Source: JBHPCZ01 sp042573625 (GTDB lineage Bacteria > Desulfobacterota > Desulfobacteria > Desulfobacterales > UBA11574). Taken from it: a DNA stretch of 45,349 nucleotides. Below the pieces are notes generated by a model. That model ran no database searches, was not told where the DNA came from, and saw nothing but the letters and a program-made list of their open reading frames with translations. The stretch spans positions 1 to 45,349 of the forward strand of contig JBHPCZ010000014.1 of assembly GCA_042573625.1 (NCBI GenBank). Reading direction: 5' to 3'. The translations under genes and the position numbers were made by a program. Numbering within the stretch: the first letter of the stretch is position 1; every line of letters starts with the position of its first letter. Positions 1 through 6,836 of this stretch are shown in pieces.

Positions 1-39
1 TAGTGGTAATTCCATTTTAGCCTTTCATCTGAGGGAAGG

Positions 40-111
40 CCATAACTAGTATCAAATCGCTGAACCTGATCGTGGCCCTGTCGGGCCACGCCGGGTTAGC
101 TCAACGTTGGG
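40..111 (+). other. possible degenerate attC-like recombination site
   Basis: A hairpin with 8-bp perfect arms (71-78 and 83-90, loop TGTC) is extended by imperfect pairing of GCTGAACCTG (59-68) with CCGGGTTAGC (91-100). It is followed by GTTGGGT (105-111), which fits the integron R' consensus GTTRRRY. The left partner box is poor: the only candidate is CCATAAC at 40-46, and its spacing to the stem is too long. The next gene starts 25 bases after the R'-like box, as expected for a cassette gene and as also seen at the better site at 3893-3961. The hairpin is certain; the attC reading is weak. Confidence 0.3.
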
Positions 112-135
112 TGTGACCAAAACAGAATAACCAAT

Positions 136-768
136 ATGAAAAATCCTTCTCTATATAAATCGCTTCTCGCCCTGACACTTAGATCCTTGGAAATATTAAA
201 AAAAGGCATCGATAAGAATCTCGTCATTACTACAGAGACTGATTGGGCTACGCAAGACAATGATACCTATATTCGGCAGGAGGTAAAACGACCTTTATGG
301 GGAATAGTTTTTCATAAATCAAAGGATGAAATAAAAGCATCAGAAGAATATGCCCAATTTGTTGAAGTTATAAAAGCGGATGAAACCATTGCATCTCAAC
401 TTAATACTCTGGTTGGCACTTGCATGGAAAGGAGTAGGTTTGAAATAGACAATATAGTCTATAGACCATTATCTCCATTCTTAACAGATACAGAAATTCG
501 GGCCTTTGATCAGCAAATATTCGAAGCAGAATATTTGAAAATCGAAAAGGGATTATATAAAACAGATATTGAGTTTGAGAGAATAACCCCTTTGTGTGGT
601 TTCTCAACAGACACTCCAGACCTTGCCCTAGGCCCAAATCTTTCTATCATAGAACTATCTGCTCCCGAAATAACCCAATTACTCAGCTTAGGCATAAAAA
701 TTGGTGAAAGTTTTGGACCTGAAAATTTTATTCACTACATGCACAAATTTGCCATCAAGCTAACCTAA
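136..768 (+). CDS. hypothetical protein, 210 aa
   Basis: I do not recognise the family. The product is a soluble-looking, acidic 210-residue protein with no signal peptide or membrane segment. The N-terminal ~30 residues are predicted helical (a leucine-rich stretch with KSLLALTLRSLEILKKG). The middle has a mixed alpha/beta look, and there is no obvious catalytic motif. Codon use is AT-rich compared with the rest of the window. There is no strong Shine-Dalgarno before the ATG, which lies 25 bases after an attC-like R' box, so it may be a captured gene. The stop codon lies seven bases before a REP-type repeat. The uninterrupted 210-codon frame supports a real gene; no function is proposed. Confidence 0.6.
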   Translation: MKNPSLYKSLLALTLRSLEILKKGIDKNLVITTETDWATQDNDTYIRQEVKRPLWGIVFHKSKDEIKASEEYAQFVEVIKADETIASQLNTLVGTCMERSRFEIDNIVYRPLSPFLTDTEIRAFDQQIFEAEYLKIEKGLYKTDIEFERITPLCGFSTDTPDLALGPNLSIIELSAPEITQLLSLGIKIGESFGPENFIHYMHKFAIKLT

Positions 769-774
769 ACCAAC

Positions 775-898
775 GGGGTCAGGTCTACATTCTTGACAGA
801 ATTTAAGGAAGAATGAAGGCCTGATCCTTGGTGTTCACTTTCATGTTATCATTGAAAAAAGTAACTATCAGGGATCGCTATCTTCATCACTTTTCTTG
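775..898 (+). repeat. 124-bp repeat family A, copy 1 (REP hairpin plus tail)
   Basis: Nearly identical over its whole 124 bp to 2112-2235. The left ~55 bp form an imperfect inverted repeat, GGGGTCAGGTCTACATTCTT against AAGAATGAAGGCCTGATCC. The remainder is a conserved non-palindromic tail ending TTCATCACTTTTCTTG. On the minus strand this tail reads as the last codons of the membrane-protein fragment preserved next to copy 2. The copy is followed after 13 bp by a family B element (912-1079). Confidence 0.85.
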
Positions 899-911
899 TG
901 GAAAGCGAAAC

Positions 912-1079
912 GGGGTCAAGTCTATGCTTGACTCTTGGTGGTAAAAGAGAAGAATAAAACGTTGACTTTGGCTTATCTTCAGAGAGCTTCGAGGTCTTAA
1001 AAATATAGCTGAAAAAAATAAAAACATGCATGTAAATAGCGGGGCAATATTATAAGGGGTCAAATGTAGACTTGACCCC
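912..1079 (+). repeat. ~166-bp MITE-like repeat family B, copy 1
   Basis: One of three copies (also 1737-1901 and 6114-6279). The ends are imperfect terminal inverted repeats of about 21 bp, GGGGTCAAGTCTATGCTTGAC at the left and the complement of GGGGTCAAGTCTACATTTGAC at the right. The interior is shared between copies and has no convincing reading frame, so the element looks non-autonomous. The ends resemble the REP sequences of families A and 13337-13405, suggesting mobilisation by a RAYT (Y1) transposase like the relic at 4766. Confidence 0.85.
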
Positions 1080-1231
1080 TTGCCCAGACGCGCCGTAATA
1101 CTATATGAAACATTATTTAAGCGTGTATGTATAGTTGGCCGAAAGGACAATGAAGATACGAAAAACCATAACTTACGACGTAGCGCCCTTTGCGGCGAGA
1201 ACATGATTGATAACTGGAAAGGATGTACACA

Positions 1232-1345
1232 ATGGGAGACAAAGGCGGCAAGAAGGATAAGAACAAGAGTCAGAAACAGAAGAATAGAAAACAGAAACAA
1301 AAAGCAAAAAAGAAGTTAGACAAGCAACCGAAAAGAGCCCCGTAA
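1232..1345 (+). CDS. very basic 37-aa small protein
   Basis: A 37-codon frame starts with ATG 10 bases after GGAAAGGA, a good Shine-Dalgarno. The product begins MGDKGGKKDK and is dominated by Lys, Gln, Asn and Asp. Seventeen of 37 residues are Lys or Arg, and there are no hydrophobic segments. From memory, short MGDK-type lysine-rich proteins occur as conserved hypotheticals in environmental proteobacteria, but I cannot confirm this here. It is likely disordered; nucleic-acid or ribosome association is conceivable but unproven. The longer overlapping frame starting at 1080 is rejected because it begins at the edge of a repeat and has no ribosome site. Confidence 0.55.
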   Translation: MGDKGGKKDKNKSQKQKNRKQKQKAKKKLDKQPKRAP

Positions 1346-1396
1346 CTGGAAGTAGGATTCAAATGGGTAAAGACCACAATTCCTAATAGAGGAAAT

Positions 1397-1418
1397 AGGG
1401 GACTATAGGGTGTCCCCT
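1397..1418. repeat. short inverted repeat (AGGGGAC / GTCCCCT)
   Basis: A 7-bp perfect inverted repeat with an 8-base spacer lies between the small basic gene and the zinc-ribbon gene. There is no T tract, so it is not a typical terminator. The half-sites resemble the GGGGAC start of the family C repeats. Confidence 0.4.
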
Positions 1419-1460
1419 AACGTTCTCTTAAAGACAACAAGGAATGGAGGCAACCAAAAG

Positions 1461-1673
1461 ATGGACAAAGAAAAAATTAAAGAAATGAAATGTGACAATT
1501 GTGATTTTGAAATAGCCACTGTGTATAAGAAGCCAGACGGAATGGAACAATTAGTAATTCACAAATCATTGCATCTCAATATTGTAGACAAAGAGAGGAA
1601 TATAGGTTCTATGGTCTGCCCTAATTGTGAAGCCGAAATAGATACTGATCTGACTTTCTGGCGAAGATTTTAA
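1461..1673 (+). CDS. small zinc-ribbon-like protein, 70 aa
   Basis: I chose the ATG at 1461 because GGAGG lies at 1446-1450 upstream; the in-frame start at 1410 has no such site. The 70-residue product has two Cys pairs, CDNC near residue 10 and CPNC near residue 55. This spacing would form a treble-clef or rubredoxin-like zinc knuckle. Between them is a beta-rich stretch. No catalytic residues or membrane segments are seen. Zinc binding is inferred from the cysteine spacing; the cellular role is unknown. It sits among orphan small genes and family B repeats, with no operon partner. Confidence 0.6.
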   Translation: MDKEKIKEMKCDNCDFEIATVYKKPDGMEQLVIHKSLHLNIVDKERNIGSMVCPNCEAEIDTDLTFWRRF

Positions 1674-1736
1674 AATTTGGTTAAGGAACAACTGGTACCC
1701 AAGTTGTTTATAAAAAGAAAGGGGTCAAAAAGAATA

Positions 1737-1901
1737 GGGTCAAATCTATGTTTGACCATTGATGATAAAAGAGAAGAGTAAAACGTCGACTTTGGCTTAT
1801 CTTCAGAGAGTTTCGAGGTCTAAAAATATAGCTGAAAAAGTAAAAATATACATGTAAATAGCGGGGCAATATTAATAAGGGGCAAATGTAGACTTGACCC
1901 C
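1737..1901 (+). repeat. ~166-bp MITE-like repeat family B, copy 2
   Basis: 165 bp, same layout as 912-1079: left end GGGTCAAATCTATGTTTGAC, right end the complement of GGGGTCAAGTCTACATTTG. It is preceded by an extra half-copy of the end sequence (GGGGTCAAAA at 1721). It lies between the zinc-ribbon gene and the small gene at 1948. Confidence 0.85.
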
Positions 1902-1947
1902 TGACCTGTCCTTGAGCATAGGTCCGCAAACTTTATAGGAGGCGTTT

Positions 1948-2133
1948 ATGAACATTACAGACAGCGAATCAGTAATTCTTTTGGCGGCTTCCAATCTCGT
2001 GACAATGAGAGCGCCCGGACAAGGGCTGAAACAGAAAGACCTGGTGGAAGCCACGGTGGAAATATACAAAATGCTCATAGAAGAATTGGCAAATATGAAG
2101 AAAGAGGGAAAGGGGTCAAGTCTACATTCTTGA
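1948..2133 (+). CDS. hypothetical small protein, 61 aa
   Basis: The ATG is preceded by a textbook Shine-Dalgarno (ATAGGAGG, about 7 bases upstream), so translation is credible. The product is a helical 61-residue protein of unknown family. It begins MNITDSESVILLAASNLV and has no cysteines or membrane helix. The last residues (GKGSSLHS) and the stop codon are encoded by the start of the family A repeat at 2112. The native C-terminus has therefore probably been replaced or shortened by the repeat. Confidence 0.5.
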   Translation: MNITDSESVILLAASNLVTMRAPGQGLKQKDLVEATVEIYKMLIEELANMKKEGKGSSLHS

Positions 2134-2235
2134 CAGAATTTAAGGAAGAATGAAGGCCTGACCCTTGGTGTTCACTTTTATGTTATCATTGAAAAAAGTA
2201 ATTATCAGGGATCGCTATCTTCATCACTTTTCTTG
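2112..2235 (+). repeat. 124-bp repeat family A, copy 2
   Basis: Matches 775-898 with only a few base differences and no length change. The left half is an imperfect palindrome (AAGGGGTCAAGTCTACATTC against the complement of AAGAATGAAGGCCTGACCC). It supplies the stop codon of the gene at 1948. Its tail runs into a longer minus-strand coding remnant (2205-2366). Confidence 0.85.
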
Positions 2236-2366
2236 GGCGGCGGCAACGTGAGTTTAAAAATCATCACAAAAAATATTGCAATCAGGCCAACTGCCCCCAT
2301 CCGCCCAACGCCTTTCACACTACCTGACCGGCCGGCAGAATCTGCAAGGAACTCGGTTGTAGGACT
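2205..2366 (-). pseudogene. C-terminal fragment of an unidentified membrane protein
   Basis: The minus strand is open for 53 codons and ends in TGA at 2207-2205. The reading includes a hydrophobic helix (GAVGLIAIFFVMIF) followed by KLTLPPPKKSDEDSDP, a typical short charged tail of an inner-membrane protein. No start codon with ribosome site is present and the frame is blocked at 2367-2369, so this is a 3' gene fragment. Its last ten codons are part of the family A repeat. That implies family A spread by copying the 3' end of such a gene together with its downstream REP. The parent family is not recognised. Confidence 0.45.
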
Positions 2367-2369
2367 TTA

Positions 2370-2447
2370 GGGACGTCCATAAATATATAAATACGGGAAG
2401 ATGGAAATCAAAATAGAGCACTTATTTATGAATTAATGGACGGCCCC
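2370..2447. repeat. family C palindromic repeat (GGGACGTCCATAAAT type)
   Basis: The left end GGGACGTCCATAAATATATAA pairs imperfectly with the complement of the right end, TTATGAATTAATGGACGGCCCC. This makes a 78-bp hairpin-forming element. Related GGGACG-type ends are seen at 2900, 13288, 14945-14965 and 15906-15926. Between this element and the next gene (2448-2557) I see only the upstream region of that gene. Confidence 0.6.
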
Positions 2448-2557
2448 TGGCACTTGGCTTTGGCCTGTATGTGTATTCCGGTGATCGCGAATTTTGTAAG
2501 CGACATCGATCAAAATTAGACTTTTTACCAATTCGTCAACACTAATAAAGGAGAGAT

Positions 2558-2878
2558 ATGATGGCCACTCAGACTTTCGAAATAACCGAATATCAATATG
2601 GCTTCTTTAATAATATGGATTATCATAATAAGCGAATGCTTGCATATTTGTATCAAAATGATAATCGGATCGCCACAATCTTTTTTCAGGATGATCTCAA
2701 GGCGCCCCATACTGATAGATATGGTCAAATATGCATCTATTATCGAATGGAAGATCTGCACGGTATCATCGATATGTTGCGTAATGAGAAACCAATTTTT
2801 CTGCATTATAAAGAAACTCCGAAAATCACACAGGCATTTTTGACAACTTCCAAAGAACCTGTGGGTGAAGGAGAATGA
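2558..2878 (+). CDS. hypothetical protein, 106 aa
   Basis: The start has AAAGGAGA immediately upstream; ATG at 2561 is an equally good start. The product is a small alpha/beta protein rich in Tyr and Ile with no membrane helix. The N-terminal part (EITEYQYGFFNNMDYHNKR) followed by a strand-rich section (AYLYQNDNRIATIFFQDD) suggests a compact single domain. I do not recognise the family. It has no operon partner and is followed by a family A half-element. Confidence 0.6.
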   Translation: MMATQTFEITEYQYGFFNNMDYHNKRMLAYLYQNDNRIATIFFQDDLKAPHTDRYGQICIYYRMEDLHGIIDMLRNEKPIFLHYKETPKITQAFLTTSKEPVGEGE

Positions 2879-2919
2879 AAAGTTAATAGTGAGAACATGG
2901 GGACGCCCATGAAAACAAC

Positions 2920-2947
2920 GGGGTCAGGTCTACATTCTTGACAGAAT
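2920..2947 (+). repeat. partial family A repeat (left end only)
   Basis: 28 bp identical to the left end of the family A copies (GGGGTCAGGTCTACATTCTT followed by GACAGAAT). The homology stops abruptly, leaving a solo half-element upstream of the transglutaminase gene. Confidence 0.7.
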
Positions 2948-3051
2948 CGGAAAAACCGTAGAGTTCAAACCACCTAACAGATGACGATATATGAAATTTG
3001 CTCTAACCTGTTATATTTGCATGGTATCTGTAATTCATCTGTAGTTGCGAT

Positions 3052-3472
3052 TAATGTATATATAAATGGAGAATTTGATTTGTGTAGGTGATCCAGAAGG
3101 GTATTCACATGTCAAGAGTAAGGGATTTAGCAAAACAAATAACTGATAAATTCTCTACCGAATGTGAAAAAGTTATAGCGTTACATGACTATGTACGTGA
3201 CAATATTAAATTTGGATTTAACAGGTACTTCGATTTATCGAATCCTGATAATACCTTGGCCTTAGGAGTAGGGCATTGCAACCCGAAAGGTGAACTGATG
3301 ACGGCACTCTTTCGGGAAGCTGATATAGAAGCTTATAATCATTTTGTTGTATTACCTAAAGAGGTTTTGAAGGGTGCTGTCTCTCCTAATAGATATTGGC
3401 TAATTCCCACAGAACTCTCACACTGCTACACCGAGGTTAAAGTCGAGGGAGTTTGGTACAACATAGATAGTT
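3052..3472 (+). repeat. 421-bp segmental duplication, left copy
   Basis: This stretch is repeated in the same orientation and without length change at 14437-14857. It covers 57 bp of leader and the first ~121 codons of the transglutaminase-like gene. By eye the two copies are about 95% identical. Homology begins at TAATGTAT and ends at AGATAGTT. Confidence 0.9.
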
Positions 3473-3792
3473 ACATACTTGATAGTCCATTATTTAAAGC
3501 CGCGCGAGCTAAACTCTCAGAAGAGGGTCGATCCATCGGATATGGCACTCATATTAACTCAACAATTGATTGGGATGGAAAAAGTGATGCGTTTTCCCAA
3601 TTCGATAAGGATATGATGATAGAAGACCATGGTCGAGTTGATAATTTGGAGACCTACTACCGCAGTGACAGATGTCGCCATAAAGTTTTCGGAGTGAGGC
3701 TGAACACGTTGTTCAGGATTGTGGGAAAAAGTTTGGAAGCCCGGTCAAAGTTGTATCTGGACAAACTAAGAGAGCAATATTCAGAAAATTGA
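3109..3792 (+). CDS. transglutaminase-like cysteine protease/transferase family protein
   Basis: The 227-residue protein matches the transglutaminase-like fold (PF01841 type). It has a catalytic Cys57 in GVGHCNPKGE, His105 in ELSHCYTEV and Asp120 in YNIDS, in the right order and spacing for the triad. The family covers crosslinking enzymes and, in bacteria, mostly peptidases or amidases of unknown substrate. No signal peptide is visible, so it is probably cytoplasmic. I chose ATG 3109 over the upstream GTG (3088) because AGAAGGG precedes it. The C-terminal ~100 residues are a helical extension absent from the truncated second copy at 14494. The gene stands alone and is AT-rich. Confidence 0.75.
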   Translation: MSRVRDLAKQITDKFSTECEKVIALHDYVRDNIKFGFNRYFDLSNPDNTLALGVGHCNPKGELMTALFREADIEAYNHFVVLPKEVLKGAVSPNRYWLIPTELSHCYTEVKVEGVWYNIDSYILDSPLFKAARAKLSEEGRSIGYGTHINSTIDWDGKSDAFSQFDKDMMIEDHGRVDNLETYYRSDRCRHKVFGVRLNTLFRIVGKSLEARSKLYLDKLREQYSEN

Positions 3793-3892
3793 TCATCTTA
3801 ATGCATCGCAAAAAGCACAGCCTGGTCTCAACGATTTTGCTTTAAAACCATCAACTCAAAACCTGCAATATCTGAAATATATCAAAAGTTAA

Positions 3893-3961
3893 ACATAACC
3901 TACGCCTGGACGCAGACGGGCTAAAAACCGCGCCCGCTGGTCAGGCGAAGCGATGTTATGC
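3893..3961 (+). other. attC-like site (integron cassette recombination site)
   Basis: A 69-bp imperfect palindrome has the expected order of boxes. R''-like ACATAAC (3893-3899) pairs with R'-like GTTATGC (3955-3961). L''-like CGCCTG (3903-3908) pairs with L'-like CAGGCG (3942-3947). CAGACGGGC pairs with GCCCGCTG with one unpaired A, as in the extrahelical base of true attC sites, and the loop is TAAAAACCGC. GTTATGC departs from GTTRRRY at one position. The next gene starts 26 bases after the predicted cleavage point. No integrase is in the window. Confidence 0.55.
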
Positions 3962-3981
3962 CACAAATAGAAAGGAGAGAA

Positions 3982-4677
3982 ATGAAAAAAGTGCGATGCG
4001 AGTCCCGAAGCGGGTTGGAATTTAGTCGACCTTTCTACCGGACAGGCAGGCGCGACCGAAAGGTCGTTCCGAAAAGACCTGACACCCGTTGCGCTCTGAA
4101 AAAAAGACTCGAGATGGCCATTTTATTGGCGATCTTTATCTTAACTGGCATCCCCATCGCCATTGCGCAGCCGAGACAGACGGTAGCTAAATCGCCGATC
4201 CAGAGGAAAATACCCCAGACAGATCTTAATCTCAAGACGTTTACGTATAATGGTAACCAGGGCTGTTGCGAGCAACCGCCGCAGGAGGCGTCGCAGGAAG
4301 GTGCGGTCGGGACCGCACCGCCACCGGGATTGCCGTTGTTTATGCTGTCTGACCTGACGGTTCTGGGGGTTAAGCATATGTTCGTCCAGCGTGACGGTAA
4401 GGAATACGTCAAGGTCGTAACCAAAATTACCAACAACAGTGATGAGCCCATGCGCGCGGCAGACTACAAAGTGTTTTTCAAGATCGGCGGCGAGAAGCAT
4501 GCCTGCGTCGCGACACTGCCACAACTCGACGCACACCGGATAGTGAACCTGTCGCGGGAGGTGGAACTACGGCGTGGACTTAATTACCGTGTCACCGTCA
4601 TTGTCGATTTCTTTAGCACGGAGCAGGAGGCAGACGAAAACAACAACAAGTTTATCTACACCATCCCCATGAAATAG
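3982..4677 (+). CDS. exported or membrane-anchored protein with CARDB-like domain
   Basis: I chose ATG 3982 because AAAGGAG lies just upstream. The N-terminal ~44 residues are unusually basic, followed by a hydrophobic helix (AILLAIFILTGIPIAIA), either a signal peptide with a long n-region or an anchor. ATG 4114 would give a standard signal peptide. The C-terminal ~115 residues look like a CARDB/Ig-like beta sandwich, with YVKVVTKITNNSDEP and ending in FSTEQEADENNNKF, the Asp/Glu-Asn pattern of CARDB domains. A linker contains adjacent cysteines (GCCEQPPQ). The role is probably in the cell envelope; the partner is unknown. It follows the attC-like site, so it may be a captured cassette gene. 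Confidence 0.6.
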   Translation: MKKVRCESRSGLEFSRPFYRTGRRDRKVVPKRPDTRCALKKRLEMAILLAIFILTGIPIAIAQPRQTVAKSPIQRKIPQTDLNLKTFTYNGNQGCCEQPPQEASQEGAVGTAPPPGLPLFMLSDLTVLGVKHMFVQRDGKEYVKVVTKITNNSDEPMRAADYKVFFKIGGEKHACVATLPQLDAHRIVNLSREVELRRGLNYRVTVIVDFFSTEQEADENNNKFIYTIPMK

Positions 4678-4765
4678 GTGTGTGATAAGAAAAACAACGG
4701 GCAACGATAGGGCCGTCTATGATTTTATGCTTTTCATTGAAGATTGTATTTGATACTTTTTAATC

Positions 4766-4879
4766 ATGCCACGAAAAGCGAGAATAGATGCACCAAGTGC
4801 ACTGCATCATGTGAGCCGTTCATCCATGAGAGGTCAAAAAATTGAAAGAGAAAACCGGTTCTGTTCAATTCGCGGATAA
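4766..4879 (+). pseudogene. truncated RAYT (REP-associated Y1 transposase) N-terminus
   Basis: The 37-codon frame starts MPRKARIDAPSALHHV, which matches the conserved N-terminus of RAYT/TnpA-REP proteins (typically MPRKARIDAPGALHHI). The following RGQKIERENRF resembles the family's RGIERRKIF stretch. A TAA at 4877 ends it and the catalytic HUH and Tyr regions are missing. It is thus a relic of the enzyme class that mobilises REP elements, and REP-like families A and B lie on both sides. It ends 9 bp before the phospholipase start codon. Family assignment rests on recalled motif similarity. Confidence 0.6.
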
Positions 4880-4888
4880 GAGGGCCAA

Positions 4889-6088
4889 ATGAGAGTGCTG
4901 AGCGTTTTTTGGATACTGATTGCAAGCGCCACGGCGTTTGCCGGTAATATAGAAACAATAATTGCGCCGCCGGCCCAGATGCCCCAAAGCGGCCAGAAGG
5001 CGGTGTTTTCTGTTTACGTTCACAACACCGGAGATGACACCGTTTCAGTGCAGCTTCCAAACCGGCTGACCTGCCGCATTGAGTCAGCCGGCCGAACCGT
5101 TGAGACGATTGCAGTCGCAGCCCCTCCATTTCAGGAGGCGCCGTTTGATTTAGGGAAAAACGGCTTTGTAAAAAGGCGCTTTTCGTTCACCGTTCCCACA
5201 GGTATCGAGGGACCGGTACGCATGGAGGTCAGCGAGTTTGACGCGGTTGGTGTGATGTTTGCGGTTGCCGCTGCCGCACAGCCAAAAACACAAGTTCCCG
5301 ATACCGGTGGCGCCGAACCGTCGGAAGACTATGCCACACTCGATTCGCTGTTCACTCTGTACCAACCGTATCTGGCCAACCTGGCCGCCTATGAGCCGAT
5401 GTACTTTCTTGTTGGAACCGATCCCAGCAAAAGCAAGTTTCAGATCAGTTTCAAGTACCGTTTTTTGAACACTGAGGGATCGCTGGCGAAAGGCTTTTCC
5501 TGGTTGAACGGTTTGCATTTCGGATACACACAAACGTCGTTCTGGGATTTGGAAGCAAACTCCGCACCATTTAAAGATACCAGCTACAAGCCGGAACTGT
5601 TTTTCTTGTCACCCAATATAGCCGGTCGTCCTTCATGGATGAAAGGTTTTTTCATTCAGTCCGGCTTCCAGCATGAATCCAACGGGCGTGACGGTGAATT
5701 TTCACGCAGCACGAATTTTCTTTACGCCAAACCGATTTTTATTTTTTATAACGCCAAACTCGGGTACGGGCTGCAGGTCGCGCCTAAGGTTTGGGCATAC
5801 ATCAACAACGACGAGGAAACCAACCCCGACCTTGACGACTACAGGGGCTACTTCGAACTGGAAATCAAGTTGGGGGCCCCGGACAGTTTCGTGCTGGGGT
5901 CTTATTTTCGATGGGCGGATGAAGGGGCGTCGGTGCAACTGGACCTGACCTTCCCGATCCACCGGTTTCCGTTCAAAAATTTCGATTTTTACTTACAGGC
6001 CCAGTATACAAACGCTTTGGCGGAGAGCTTGCTCAATTTCCGGGAGCGCAACGAGGCTGTGCGCCTGGGCTTTTCCATTGTCCGCTGA
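4889..6088 (+). CDS. pldA: outer-membrane phospholipase A1 (OMPLA family) with N-terminal extra domain
   Basis: A signal peptide (cut after AFA, residue 18) leads into a ~120-residue Ig-like domain and then a ~250-residue OMPLA barrel. The active-site segment QHESNGRDGEFSRSTN carries His262, Ser264 and Asn276. The His-Ser and His-Asn spacings equal those of E. coli OMPLA (His142, Ser144, Asn156). The YTQTSFWD and ANSAPFKDTSYKPE stretches also match the family. The enzyme hydrolyses acyl chains of phospholipids that reach the outer leaflet and normally works as a calcium-dependent dimer. The last residue region (RLGFSIVR) is a typical barrel end. The N-terminal domain is an addition compared with the ~290-aa enterobacterial enzyme. 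Confidence 0.85.
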   Translation: MRVLSVFWILIASATAFAGNIETIIAPPAQMPQSGQKAVFSVYVHNTGDDTVSVQLPNRLTCRIESAGRTVETIAVAAPPFQEAPFDLGKNGFVKRRFSFTVPTGIEGPVRMEVSEFDAVGVMFAVAAAAQPKTQVPDTGGAEPSEDYATLDSLFTLYQPYLANLAAYEPMYFLVGTDPSKSKFQISFKYRFLNTEGSLAKGFSWLNGLHFGYTQTSFWDLEANSAPFKDTSYKPELFFLSPNIAGRPSWMKGFFIQSGFQHESNGRDGEFSRSTNFLYAKPIFIFYNAKLGYGLQVAPKVWAYINNDEETNPDLDDYRGYFELEIKLGAPDSFVLGSYFRWADEGASVQLDLTFPIHRFPFKNFDFYLQAQYTNALAESLLNFRERNEAVRLGFSIVR

Positions 6089-6113
6089 CGGGGAATATAG
6101 AATAGGGATGAAT

Positions 6114-6279
6114 GGGGTCAAGTCTATGCTTGACCATTGATGGTAAAAGAGAAGCGTAAAACGTTGATTTTTTTTTATTATCAGAGAGTTTCGAGGTCTA
6201 AAAATATAGCTGAAAAAGTAAAAACATACATGTAAATAGCGGGGCAATATTAATAAGAGTCAAATGTAGACTTGACCCC
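6114..6279 (+). repeat. ~166-bp MITE-like repeat family B, copy 3
   Basis: Same ends and interior as 912-1079 and 1737-1901. The centre differs by a T-rich replacement (TTTTTTTATTATC in place of GGCTTATCTTC). It begins 25 bp after the phospholipase stop codon. Confidence 0.85.
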
Positions 6280-6354
6280 TTTCTAATCGCTTTCCGGCGG
6301 ACAATGACGGCAGTAGTGAGGTGAACGGCCGAAAGACCGGTGAAAGGAGACATT

Positions 6355-6633
6355 ATGCCAAAAGAAATGGAATCAAAGAGTATCGAGCAATTACTGGCCG
6401 AGGCCGATGAACTCATCCAACAGATTAATTCAGATGCCATCAACGACATGAAAGAAGAGCATCGCCTGCATTTTGAAAAACACGCTGACAACTTTAAAAA
6501 GATCAAATCCAAGGTTCAGGAAAAGGTCGAGAAGAAAGGAACATGGGATATGGGCTCCAGTGTCGAGGGTGTGCACGAGGCGATCCTGGATATTGTAAAA
6601 GCCTTTCAGGACTTGAAAAACCATCGTTTCTGA
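6355..6633 (+). CDS. hypothetical helical protein, 92 aa
   Basis: ATG 6355 is preceded by GAAAGGAGAC, a strong ribosome site; the in-frame ATG at 6340 is not. The 92-residue product is highly charged and almost entirely helical, with heptad-like Leu/Ile spacing (IEQLLAEADELIQQIN, FKKIKSKVQEKVEKK). It is probably a small coiled-coil protein. It lacks cysteines and membrane segments. No family is recognised and it has no clear operon partner. Confidence 0.65.
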   Translation: MPKEMESKSIEQLLAEADELIQQINSDAINDMKEEHRLHFEKHADNFKKIKSKVQEKVEKKGTWDMGSSVEGVHEAILDIVKAFQDLKNHRF

Positions 6634-6836
6634 TTTCCGTCAAACGCCTTTGAATAAAAGTCTGCCGCTCAATTGCCGCGAAGCAGGGATTCAAAACGGT
6701 TCACGGCATCGTATTAAAAGAGAATAGGAACATGCTCGTGTTGGGGAAAAAGCCGGGGTTTGAGGCAAAAAAAAGACTTGGATGCCGGAGAGAATCGGCG
6801 GGTCTTTCATTTCGAAGGGAAGCGGACCGGATCGCA

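Noticed and set aside
849..1300. Two minus-strand frames with hydrophobic stretches
   Set aside because: They run through the repeat elements, recur with each copy of family B and have no ribosome sites.
1080..1319. 79-codon frame starting MPRRAVILYE
   Set aside because: It starts at the edge of a repeat, has no ribosome site and overlaps the better-supported 37-aa gene in another frame.
775..2235. Possible CRISPR array from the repeated GGGGTCA segments
   Set aside because: The repeats are of several lengths and types, not evenly spaced with unique spacers, and no cas genes are present.
1948..2878. Toxin-antitoxin pair formed by the 61-aa and 106-aa genes
   Set aside because: They are 424 bp apart with repeats between, and neither shows a toxin or antitoxin motif.
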